From Capitella teleta (Eukaryota; Annelida; Polychaeta; Capitellidae), in NCBI GenBank assembly GCA_000328365.1, contig KB309537.1, positions 130,684 to 194,683 of the forward strand: a stretch of DNA of 64,000 nt, written 5' to 3'. The notes beneath the pieces are model-generated. The model had not been told where the DNA came from. It worked only from the letters and a program-made list of their open reading frames with translations, and did no database searches. Every line of letters begins with the position of its first letter. Positions within the stretch are counted from its first letter, which is position 1. A program made the translations under genes and the position numbers. Below are positions 20,104 to 32,300 of the stretch, in pieces.

Positions 20104-23100
20104 TTATTCATTTTGCTTCGGAGAGAGGTCGAGAGTGACGTTGGCGGAGTCATCCTCGTCATCAACCTCCTCTTCGTGTTGAGGCGTCAGTAGCTTTGAT
20201 TGCTCATGCTGCGCATAGCATGAGTCCCAATACTGCTTCAGTCTGTCCTTAGAATTGGCACAAAATGCTCGGAAATCAGCCAGAACTTTATCCTGGAAGA
20301 CCTCGTCGCCAGTGTTGCTGGACCTCCAGCGTTTGGTCAGCATGAAATTCCAAGACCACAGGAATCCCACTTGGTAATAACCGATGTCAGCGTTCTGCAA
20401 GCCGTCCTCCATGGAGGAGCCACTCTCCACACGAGACCAGCGTTGCGCAATGTACTCCTTGTGCGAATCGTGGGGAATGCGACGGTGCGTGCCGTCGCGA
20501 TTGCGTGGTGATGACGTCTTGGTGTCGGGGATCATGGCGAACATTCCGCCTGAGCGGTGTACGTACTGCGCTTGCGTGTCACGTTGCAGAGTGGCTGAAG
20601 ACGGGGTGACCGGGCACTTGTCTGGCAGGAAGCCAAATCGACGAAGTATCGAGTCTTGGAAGAGGATAAGCCGCTCTTCGCGTGTATCAGAGTTGTACGC
20701 TGAATAAATTCAAGTCTGAGGATATTTAGCGATGGTTACGTAACACTGACCTTGGAAGAGGACTTCGCCCTCTGGCTTCAGACATTCAATGTTGAGAGGT
20801 ACAAATATGGGTCCCCTCAAGGGATCGGAGGAAGGGGTGAAGGGAAGCGCAAAGGGGTCGCCAGGGATGGGCAGCAAGTGGAACCCGGCTGTGGTCGCTT
20901 TACGAGCCCACGATGAAACGAGGTCGCCTAGGATGCATCCCGTAGCCACCAGCCATTGGATGACCAGCTCAAAGGCTGCAGTGGGTGTGTAGTGGGCATG
21001 ATAGTGGGCAATGCCCCACTCATCACGGTCACTTTTGGAATTTGGGTCAACATCAACGTTGACCGTTTTGTGGATCGGGGAAGCTGCAGGAGAAAGCGAA
21101 GAAAATTATTAGAAATTATGCCAGAAGTTGTATGAGTGCAAAAGCTAAGTAAAAGAAGATGTTGAAAGGCCAATGATCAATGAACCTCACTGTCCTTGAT
21201 GCAAATGCAGAGAATTCAAATACAAATAATTACATGATACAGAGCAGAGATTCCTCAGGGGTCAGATGGTCAACCGACGGCATATCTCAGAGCCACTGAT
21301 GCTCATATTTTCAATTTTAATTGGATGATCATATCAGTGAAGCACTAACGAACTTCCTTGCTGAACAGGAGTTGAAACCATGTGATTAGAATGGATTAGA
21401 ATTCCAGGAATTCTGTTGTGTTTTGTGTCTGTGTTAAAACTACTGGTGCATCCAATTCAACAATGTAACAATGGCCGCTGGATTAGTGACTAAATGTTGA
21501 CTTTAAAAAAACGGTTAAAAAAGGAGAAGAGAAATTTGAAAGAGGAGAAAGAACATGCTCGACCGTTCACACGTGAACGCATAAAAAAACCCCGCATGCA
21601 TCCCTACATGTCAACAACAAACTCACATGAGTCCCCAGTTACTAGTACCCGGTGTAATATTCAAAGTTCAAAATCAATTAAAACGTCACACTTTAGCAAA
21701 AACACGTCTCTTTAAGTCTACAGCTATTTTTGGCCAAGCATTGCAAGAAGGAAAGAGAAGCAACTACTCCGCAGTTGATGAAAGGCTGAATGAGGGAGAG
21801 GAGCCTTATCAGAATCCCAGTAAAATTGCGACAGCAGAGGAAGAAAGCTGGGAAACAAAACCAGAAACGAAAATATCGCTGCAATGATGGGCGCGATGCT
21901 AATATCATGTTTTGAGAGAATCACCGGCAGCACCTATTGTGTTTGGGCATTAAATTATTCAAATGATTCACGCCAATCACTGAGAGATTAGAAAAAAAAT
22001 CCCATGAAAATAACAGAAATTCACAAATGTGAAGTAAAAAAAAAGATGAGGTACAACAATAAGAACAAAAACTTTGCTTCAAATGATTTTGTTTTACCCT
22101 TGTAGTAATCTGAGGTTAGTTGAGAGAGGTCAAGGGTCAGCTCAGAGGTCGCTGAACCTGGTTTGAAATTGGAATCTGAAAAAGATTGGCACCAAAAACG
22201 TACACTGTACTAGTGTAGATGATAATCACATTACATGTAATACAACTGTGCCGGGAGTAAGAATTATGAATTTATTTCCGATCATCATTAACGCATACAC
22301 CCAAGAAAAAGAAACAAAAAATATATCACAAACTGTAAGCAGATAACGGGAGGAAAAATTCTGTTAATTAGAACACTCTAAATGATGCAGCATCCTGGCT
22401 GGATATTCGCCTACCTGCAAACTGACTCGGCTGCCATTTTCCTTCCAGTTTGCCAGAAGGAGTCGATTGGCCCGTGGGATCAAATTGCCATTTGTCTGGC
22501 AGCTGTGGCTCAAAGAAGGTCACCGGGGTCGGTCGAGGGAGCTCTTGCTCGTTCAGGTGGACTGCGACTTCACACCACTGGTGCTGGAACCAATTGTTGG
22601 ACAGATAACTTATGCTCAGCGTATTCGGCTCCCCTGGAGTGGATCGGTGAGTTTAACGAGAGCGATTAAACTGCAGTCTCACCAATGCGTTCCCTTGCTG
22701 AGACGATGTAGTAGAGATAGAAACCGTAGATGAAGTGATGAGACCGGTTACCAGAAGCATGGCAGATGAAGTAATCTTGTAGAAGTCGCTGGAAAAATTG
22801 TAATTTCAGATTAGAAATCCGAGTCAGAGGTTAAGGTCACCTGCAAGAGGTCGATGGCTTCGTTCAAGGAAGAGATGGCATCAACATTTGACTTGATCCA
22901 GGAAACGGCTTCGGCTGAAACAAAACAATTTGCCGGCAGAGACGCCACTCCAGTCTGATCCTTCAAGAAGTTCAGTCCTTCACTGAGCATGAAAGGTGAT
23001 TTGCATAAATTTGCATATTTTATGCAAAACACTTACTCCTTATGCAGCATGGCATCCACAATATCCTGGTGAGGTGAATTTTTATTCAAAGAAAATTTGC

Positions 23101-26100
23101 TTTCAACTCTGAAATGAACGGAACGTCAAATATGGATCAAAAATAGATCGTCAGAAACGCAAGACAAACTTTTCCACAGCAAAACTTGCTGAAGAGCTGA
23201 GGTCGATGCTACTCTTGCTGTACGACACAGTCACACTGGCAGAGTCATTGATAGACTGGCCTGGGGCCATGATGCCCTGGGGAAATCGAGCGTCAATAAC
23301 AAAGAGCAGCTGAAGGGGGAATTTGGCAACAACAACAAAAAAAATATAAAAAATTTGTTATGTGCGTGCATAATAAATTGAAAGGGAAGAATTCATAGAA
23401 ATGAGCTCCCACAGATCTAGCCCAATCAACAGAACGTAAACCAATGTACCCGGAGGAAGTAGATTTCTATGAAGGAGACATTTCTATGAAGGAGACATTC
23501 AAAGCCCACAGAAGCATTCAGATGAGTTAGAAGAAGCAAATACCTTGCGACCCTCAGGAGGACTGGTGCAGGTCACAGGAGGTGACTCCAGGCTCTCTGT
23601 GACCTTGCCCATGACCTTCACCTTTGAAGACGCACCGTCGGTGATCACCACCGATCCTTTTTCACCAAGAAACGCACCAAAACCGCTTGGAGAAGTTAGA
23701 CTGCTGCGACGGGCAAGCTCTTTCTGGAGGAAGGGGGGTGACTTAATTAGCCTGGCTGCATCACAAGGAACAATATTAACGAGGGGTCGTTTAATTACTA
23801 ACAAGGGAGGCAGTTAGTTTACCTTGAACACTTTTTGCCAAAGCAGCTGATTTTCAAACACTCGTGAGTTAATGATCAATATGCACTTTGAAAGGAAGTG
23901 AAAGGGAGGGGAAAACCGGCTGCCCACTTACCTTCGGAACCCTGTTCTGAATCGGCCGGCGAATCTTATTTGCCGTTTCGACAAATCGTAGAAATCCTTC
24001 GATGTAATTTCGCTGTTCAGCTAGCGTTAAATCTTCATAGATATCACACCTGTGGATGAAGCAATCGTTGAATAGAAGCAAACGGAGGTACCGCCCACCT
24101 TTCTTCCCCGCCCTCTGCTATTCTTTTCGTAGCCTCGCAATTGAACGGCAAGAGAAAGAAGCGAGCCCTCCAGTATTTCAACTCCTGAAATTTTGTAATT
24201 TCAATTTTAATGACCTTGACCTCAGAATGACCTTTGCTGACCTCCATTAAGCCGTGATCATCGTCTCCGCGTGAAATCAAGAAGTGATCAACGTGATTCC
24301 AGTTATGTTGCTCAAGTTTCTCGTTTGTGAAATCCGTCCAAGAGACATCGTGATTATCCGAGTCCGGAACTTGGAAGCGGTAAGTGTAATGATAGCACTT
24401 GGGTTCTTGGATGTGTCTGAGTACAAAAAGGTCATGAGAGAATGCCCAAGCGGTGACCCCAACACTGACCTGGGCCAGTACTTGGTGACCGTGATGGTTT
24501 TATCTTGAATGGTCAGTCGGTGAAATATGCGACCGATACTCAATATGGTCTCTTCCTGTCAATGTGCTTACGTGAGCGCATAAATGAACGCCACAATCGA
24601 ATGCTCACCGCAGGTTCCGAGCGCGTTCTGGATCGAATGATGCTGCCGCTGAAGCTACTGGCACTAGAGGTCGCTGGGGAGGGCGCTTTCACCGTTATCA
24701 CGATTTGAAAACCCTGAAAAACCAAGCGGTGAACTCCCAAAACATCAAATGACAAGAGAAACAAAACCTGCGCTATTCTCTGACCAATCATTTCATTGTA
24801 CACTTCTATTGTACTCAAGGGCTTCTTCCCTTCATCCCCCGGTCTGGAAAAGGGGAAAAAATAAACAAACCAAATTCCGTCCGGATTCCAACCTGTCAAA
24901 GTAGACGATATCCGGGAGCAGGGTGTACGCGGCAACGACGTAATCGCTCTTGAGGCTCTCTTTGCTGGGGAAGAAGTCTGTTGTCAACGGCAACGATGCT
25001 GGACCGGTCATGGACTTCCAGTCCATTCCAGTTTTGACGTCGGGCGTCCACTCCTGCTCCCCGGTGACTCCCCACAACCAGTTGTGGTCGTTACTCTTTG
25101 GCAAGGCGTTGTTCACCGCCGACAACGCAGTCTGACCGAGGTCGCGGTGATAGCTGGACGAAGAGCTATACAAACCAAAGCTGACAGTGCGCTGGCGACT
25201 GGCAGGAGAACCACCTAGAAGGCATGAATATTCATGAGACAAAGCATGAATATTCATGAGACATACCACTCTCCCAGAGAACACTGCTGAGGCTGGACGT
25301 CGAAGCGACGTGACTCAGAGCTCCGCTGCTGGGCACTTTGGGAATTCCCCCGGCCGAACCGACACTCAGTCCACTGCCAAAAGTCACGTGCGCCTCACGG
25401 TCGTCAGCGCTGGACACCGTAAGAGAAATGCCGTGCTCAGATGACTCGGAGATTTTTCGTCTCTGCGTTTTCCTCAGTTCTACGGCCATGGTGGCCGCCT
25501 GTCATTACACTCATTAGAGGTCAAGCCAGGTCATGGATTTATAAGCGTACCTGGATGACCTCTCGCGTGGGAGGTGAGACTACATCAGCAGGGGTGGAGG
25601 TGGGATTGATGATGCCAGATGAGCTGTGCTGGTGATGCAGCTGCACGGATGCTCCTTTGGGATCTGGGAAATATTTATTGATTTGATGCAAACAGACGAG
25701 GAATCAATTTACCAGTTGGAAAGGCGTGAGCCCAACGACGACGGTTGGAGGTGACCTTGAAATGGAGATATGACGGCTGGAATGGGTTGATCAGAGCTCT
25801 ACGCGGCAAATAACTGTAGAGAGTGGTGCTGCTCTGGTAAGCAACGGGACTGCCTACGCTGCCTACGGGATGCTCAGCATTCTCGCTTCTTTCGGTAGCT
25901 GCAAATCCTCTCAGTGAAAATAAAACCATTTGAATAATCTGGTTCTGACCTTTGCCCCCGAATGAGTGAGGCATGAAAGCAGCGTTGTTCTGAGCGCACG
26001 GAATGGCGATCGGTTCTGACATCCGGTCGCCAGAATCACGCTCAAACATGGTTTTGACGTCAGCTCCGTATTTGACGCGCGGGATCATCCTCTTCTTGAC

Positions 26101-29100
26101 GCCTTTCAGAGATGCGGCGTCGTTCGATTCAAAGATTCCACTGCAACGACTGACAAACAGAGTTATCGGGTGACCGCAGCATTAAGACTTTTGTTAATCA
26201 TACATTGATTGCAATGTTGGCTGTTTGAAGACCTCTGAATCGTACTGAACATAGTCAACAAACGGCATGTTCTCACTCTTCAATAGCTGAGATGATAAGT
26301 CGTTTATTTTGCCTGAAAAATATTATTTGAGCTTAAGACTGAAAAGTAAATGACATTCAAAGACATACCATTACATGGGTTTTTGTTCTCTTTGCCATTT
26401 TCGTTACAATGCAGCCTCTTAAAACGGAGCAAATATATTCTGATTTTCATCCCAACTGACCACTCACGCTGCCTTGAAGGAGTTTTATCCTGGGGAGAAA
26501 TTTTCCCTGCGCGATTTTCTCAGCTTGAAGTTTGGAAGTATAGAAACTATTTTGGAAATCAATATTCATTGAAATGCATATTCATGAGATTTGTTATCAT
26601 AACAACCTGTGATTGATCCAGTGCGGAATATTATAATCATCACCAACATCAAGTGTTTTGGATTTTCTATTATTGTGGAACTGAAAATGAGAAATTTATT
26701 GTTTCTGATTTTCAATTTTGAACTCACTTTAAAGAGTGGCACAGCATGAAGAGGCTGCTCTCCAATGCAGACGAGATCACTGCTGTTACCTAATCAAACA
26801 AACTCATTACACAATCCAACAAAAGTCCAGCGTAACAAACCACAATCGATGGTCCTCAATTTCGTGATGTACGTCAGATCACGGTCGACTTCAAACACCC
26901 CAGGACCAGGCGTAACCATGACAACCAATTTTCCAGTTCGGTCAAAATTTCGGTCGAGGTAATATTTCTCAAAGACTACAAAAGTAAAAAAAAGAGTAAT
27001 TTCTAGCATCAGTGATGGAAGATAAAAACCATTCAGAGCCATGTTGAGGGTTTCCAGGAAGTTTCCTTGAGCAGCTGAGGAAATCCACGCTTCAGGAATC
27101 TTCATGCAAGCTCGATCATGATAATTGAGAACACGCTGCCGATATTCATTGAAGAGACGCTTGAGCTCAATTAGGGTGTTGGTCCAGTCATCGTAACGCT
27201 CGTTCTGAACCACCACTCTGCATGCAAATGATGAACGACATTTCTCTGCTGTTATACGCTATCAATAGATGACAGATAAACCCACCGGTAGAAGTCTTCA
27301 TAGAAGCGACCCAGATAATCCTGCTGCACGCACTCCCGCATATTCATGGGAAACTCATCTGGATGAAGAATCTTTCATTTTTATATCTTTTGCTGATTAG
27401 AGGAAATCTCACCGATGGATTCTGCCTTGTAGTAGGAGCGGGAGAACATAGTGATTGTCACATCGTGGTTACAATTGTTTTTCTGAAGAGAAGATATTTG
27501 TTAAATTTCTTGTATTTTTTTCATCGAATTTGCAAAGTGACTGACCTTCCAGTTATTAAACAAATCGACCAAATATCCATCCACGGTTTTCTCAAAGTAC
27601 AAATCTCCGTAATTATCAAACTCCCACATCTCGCTGCTCATTTGAATAAAGATGTTCACTTGGGCCGTCATAGAGCGGAACGTGACCTAATTATGAATAA
27701 ATTATGGAAAGATTAATGACATATCAAAATGACATACCCGGGTTTCATCGGTGACGTAGCCACACGCCACTTTGTCTGCTTTTGACCACAACTCAGCCAC
27801 CTGCGCCCTGGAAATTCCAAGATATCACTCAAACGCAAGAAAAATAAATTCCTGACATACTTCATCTCAGCAAATCTGATTTTCTGTGTCATGTACAAAC
27901 AACTGTTGATCTGTAAAAGAACGAAACATGAAATAAAAATCAAGTGAAGAAGATATATCACACACGAGGCTTTTCCTTAACCGCCACATATCCGCTCTGC
28001 TGAAGTACTGCTCACGGTACGTAAGCTCAACCAAGTCAAGCGCCACATCCTGGGAATCCAAATATGACCTTGGATATACATATACAGATGACCTTAACTT
28101 ACTTTTGCGACAACCTTGTTGACAATAACATCCTTGTAAAGTTTGAGGTTGAAGTTAGCATTGGTTGCAATTGATTGTGCAATGCTGACTGTCTCTGAAA
28201 TCCGCTCAATGTAAATGCAAAATAAATAGAATCACGTTACGTACCATTCTTCTGCAGTTCATCTTTCATTGGTTTATACTGCAGCAAGAGCCGACTGGAG
28301 AAACAACAGTAATTTGCTATTCAGTGTGTCAGTGTTATAGATGCTATAAAATTTCCTTTATGAATCCTATGACTTATCAGTGATCATAAATTTCCCCTTT
28401 TCACCTGTTTTCATCTTCTGGGTGGTAAATTTCAACCACATCTCCAGCTCCAAGCTGAGGAAATTCCTTGGCATTCAATAAAAGCTCTGCATCTGATGAG
28501 AAAGAAAAGAAATATACTTCAGAGTCTAGACAAGTCACAGTCGTAGAGAATATTAAAGAGGACCTCTGGTTGTTTGGAACTAGTAACGGATGATAGAGGA
28601 TACATCCCAAAAGACAAATACGCCTTTTGACTGATATATTTTTAGACAATATGCTTGCTGTGGGGTAATTCCTAGATACATCGAATTTGAGAGGTTTAAA
28701 ATCTCGCTTTCTTCTCGCCTTCGATTTCATACCGTCATAAAAGTATTTCTTCTATTGTTAACAATGGGAGCCGTCAAGTGAGCAGATCTTTCAGCAGTTC
28801 TCATAAAAGAAATCTCGCACTCATGATCTCATCTCGTTTCAAGCTTAGAAGCTATTCTCCTCTGCCTGAGCAGAAAATTTGTATTTTAATTTGTCTTGAA
28901 TATCATTCACAGTTGACCAACTTTTTCAAAAAACGGTCTTTCGTCACTTAATAAAGCCCACAGAACCGATCTAAAAAGGTTCCGAAATGAACAGAGGTCC
29001 TCTTTAAAAAATGCTAGACTACCGACACTAATGATCATTACGTATCCTCCCCATTTAACAATCAATACGCTTCTATTATCGCCCACTCTAGCACCCCATC

Positions 29101-29195
29101 TGAGCTTATGGAGACAATCCCATCCGATTTTTAACAGTGCATAAGTATTTACCACTAAAATTTTTCTGATGGATGTGTAATTTAAAGTATTTCAT
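20104..29195 (-). CDS. DEPDC5: DEPDC5 (GATOR1 complex subunit)
   Basis: DEPDC5 (yeast Iml1) is the subunit of GATOR1 that carries the arginine finger and acts on RagA/B at the lysosome to restrain mTORC1 when amino acids are scarce. Thirty-seven coding exons were read: 29195-29153, 28492-28405, 28294-28245, 28194-28103, 28049-27966, 27910-27861, 27807-27738, 27686-27546, 27482-27413, 27358-27286, 27217-27030, 26975-26841, 26789-26728, 26680-26607, 26546-26468, 26417-26369, 26312-26204, 26149-25950, 25907-25713, 25663-25551, 25498-25267, 25214-24893, 24843-24768, 24713-24609, 24555-24470, 24416-24242, 24184-24099, 24049-23932, 23723-23544, 23276-23170, 23108-23037, 22982-22841, 22788-22683, 22633-22415, 22175-22098, 21083-20751, 20699-20104. 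They sum to 4998 bases, or 1665 residues (human about 1603). Landmarks in order are [86 protein letters not shown], the DEP domain (residues about 1155-1255; [21 protein letters not shown]), [20 protein letters not shown] and [15 protein letters not shown]. Exon 24 could alternatively read on past its donor. Confidence 0.95.
28557..29003. mobile_element. TTAA-flanked MITE in DEPDC5 intron 1
   Basis: The 447-base element has inverted ends AGAGGACCTCTG (start) and CAGAGGTCCTCT (end) and TTAA on both sides (28553-28556 and 29004-29007). TTAA duplication is the hallmark of piggyBac-type elements. No transposase frame is present, so it is a non-autonomous copy. Confidence 0.7.
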
Positions 29196-29309
29196 CGTGC
29201 TTCGAGAGGATTTGACATCCTTCTTCAATCCTATTTTTCTTCAAAAAAAGTTTGTCAACACTACGTCCAAATATCCGGCTGCGTTGAGCTCCGAGTGAAC
29301 AGGGCGAAG
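29196..29309. promoter_or_regulatory. bidirectional promoter of DEPDC5 and RPS6KC1
   Basis: The DEPDC5 ATG (29195, minus) and the RPS6KC1 ATG (29310, plus) are separated by only 114 bases, so both 5' ends must be controlled from here or overlap. The plus start lies in AAGATGGCATC, close to the YY1 element often found at TATA-less starts. No TATA box is visible. Confidence 0.7.
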
Positions 29310-32300
29310 ATGGCATCTAAGAGGAAAGACAGGAGGCCGCAAGATTCAATGGTCAGATGCTTTGAAGTCACAGATCCAACCCTCCATTCGAAGGGCCACA
29401 CCATTTACAAAGTGACTCAGAAGGTACTGCCCATCTTTCCTGCCGCTCGCCTCCCTTTCAAAGACATGCATCCCTTCTATGGGTTTCAGTTTGACGTCTG
29501 TTTCACATATGCATAATCATAACGTTACCGCTACTTTTATTACCTATATTTTTTAAGTTTATTTTTAAGTTTATCGTTATGTTTATTTTGTTTGTTATCT
29601 CCTTATGATTAAATATCTTATTTTTCGTTATCTCACTCTATTTACTTATTATTTAATCTCTTGCTCCGAGGACAATCACGTTATTCTACAGACTAACAGA
29701 GTCCTGATATAAAAGGACTTAAATCTTCTGACCTGACCTTGACCTTCGTCTTTTATTTTACTTCCATTCCTTGAATAACTTATTCATTATTATGCTAATA
29801 AGCTGAGAAGTATCCTCTTGTGAGCGTTTCGGATACTTCGACACTCAACCTCAAAGTCAGGGCTTCATGTGTAGGCTTCAAAGTGGCTATTGCCCTATAC
29901 TTAATGATACCTGGGACCTGTCCTTCTTTCAACTTCAACTTGAACCGTGACGTCAGAAACAGAGTAATTTTTGGACCAGACATGCGTTGTATTAAAAATG
30001 CTCCACGAGACTTCAGACAATGTCTCGCCTAATTGTCATGTGACAAGAAATTTCTACATTCTCGCCAAAGCTCGCGAGATTTTAGTTGAACCTGAAACTG
30101 TTCCATAACTTCCAGATTCTCGGTTGTGACCTCCTTATCCAGTGGGTTGAAGCGAGGTTTGGACCGTGACGTCACGGTCCAAGTTGAAGTTGAATGAGTT
30201 ATCATAAACCTTAGATCCAGAGTTGAACATTATTTTCGAAGATTCCCGCTAAAGATGGGAAAATTTGTAAGATTGGCTGTGTTGACAAAGCGGTTAATTC
30301 TTTGTGCGTTAATAATAGTTTCCTTCAATTATTTTGACTGTCTCTGCTCGCCTCAGGGGTGTAGCCAGGGCATGGCGGGACAGCGCCTCGGCTTGTGCCC
30401 CGGTAAAAAAAAAAATTAAAAATGTATATATAACATTGTATTATTCATTTCCACCCATTTTACGGGAGCTATGTACCCATTAATTTTTTTTTTTTTTTTT
30501 TTTTTTTTCACTGAATTATTGTTGTTATTGTTATTATATTCACTGAATTATTGTTATTATATTGAATTATTGTGATGTTCGATGAGGAACGAATAAACAT
30601 ATATATATATAAACGGATTAAACGGTTGCTTTGAGACTTGAGAGATATATAGAGACATCAGGATTAAATTAAAATTTAAGAGAGGATCACATTGTATATC
30701 TGACTTTATTCATTCATTCTGTAGTTGCTTTGCTTGACACACTCTCCCTGTCATTCAGGGGGATGAGGAGTGCCGTGGGGGTGGCGCTTGATCTGATAAC
30801 ATGAACTTGATGCAAATACTGTTTATCTTGACCAGGTCATCTACGTGGATGCCCCAGAAAAAGAGGTTCAGGAGGTGAGTCTCTTCTCAAATTGAGTTTA
30901 CGCTATTTCACATGAATTCTTTTCAGTTTGTCGTGTGGAGGCGTTACAACGACTTCAAGAAGTTGCACAAAGCGATGCACTCTCTTCACATGGCTCTGCA
31001 GCGCAAGGAGGAATTCCCGCCCTTCGTGGGAGCCAAAGTGTTTGGTATTTTTGTGTTTGAATTCACCATATTTGTTATATTGTTGGTTTGAAGGTCGATT
31101 TGACAGCGGAGTGCTCACACAGAGAATGCAGAGTGGACAGGATTTGCTCAACTTTATTGGGCAGCGTCACTACCTAGTGGCTAACAAAGCATTTCAAGTG
31201 TTCTTCCAGGTAAAATGAGAACCTTCCATCGAACATGAAATACATTTAGATTTTTCTGCAGGCGGCTATCAAAGTTGAATCAGATGCAGCTAAAGATTCT
31301 ATTTTACAACCCGTGCGAGAATTGAATAACGGCAACTCAGAAACTGAGAAACCGACACCAGCGATAAGCGTTGACAGGGCGCCCGATCATCTGAGCGTGC
31401 CGCTAACTGACAGCAAATCCAGGTCGACGAGGTATGAATTATTTGTGATTTGTGAACTTTTTGTACGATTTCTCTTCTTAGTTCTGAGGATCTTCTCGGT
31501 GGCGTTTGGCAATTCCGCCAGATGGAGGACGGCATAAGCATCGGAGACGAAGACGATGACGATGAGTCAGACACAGACTTCACAGACACAGACTCGGCCG
31601 TAACCACACCCCTTCCAAAGGGAGACATCGCTTTCTTTGACCCTCTGAAGCCGTCGGAGGAACAGCAGTCATCTAGCAATGAATGGCTCCTGTCAAAGAT
31701 GGCTGTACTTGAGACGGAGGTAGTGAGTGAAGCCAGTGAAAGCACCAGTGAGGAATACCTCAAGTGCACGGCCAGCGAGGGAAGCGTGGAGGTAGAGATG
31801 ACCGGGGCTCAGCCGCAAGATATTCTCCAAGATCTTCTGCTGGACAGTCAAGAGGTGGACACGCCAGACGCTGTGGCCAGACAGGGGTCAGTGATGGAGA
31901 GTGGGCGTGGCGATCTGACCGCTTCGCCTCTTCAACCGAGCGGTCAGATGACCCCACAGAAGCTGATGTCGCTGAATTTGAAGGACAACGGAGACTACAT
32001 CATCATGGCAGCCAATCAAATCAGCTTAGCTCAGCAATGCGAAGCAAACGGCAGCTTTCAATTAGCATTCAGCTACTATAAGAGTGGAGTGGGCATCCTG
32101 CTCACTGGAGTGCAGAGTGAGCCCTTCACGCTTATCTCTGTGCTTTATTTTTTCCGGTTTTACTTCTTTCCCAGAGGATGACAACAGCACTCGTCGGGAA
32201 GTCGTGAGGCGTAAAACGGCGCGTTATTTGATGAAAGCAGAGGAGTTATATCACTCGCACTTATCAGAAAACCAGAGCAAGGAAGAACCACAGAGATGGG

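Noticed and set aside
22382-22669. Plus-strand open frame of 95 codons
   Set aside because: It is the shadow of DEPDC5 exon 34, whose minus-strand reading matches the family.
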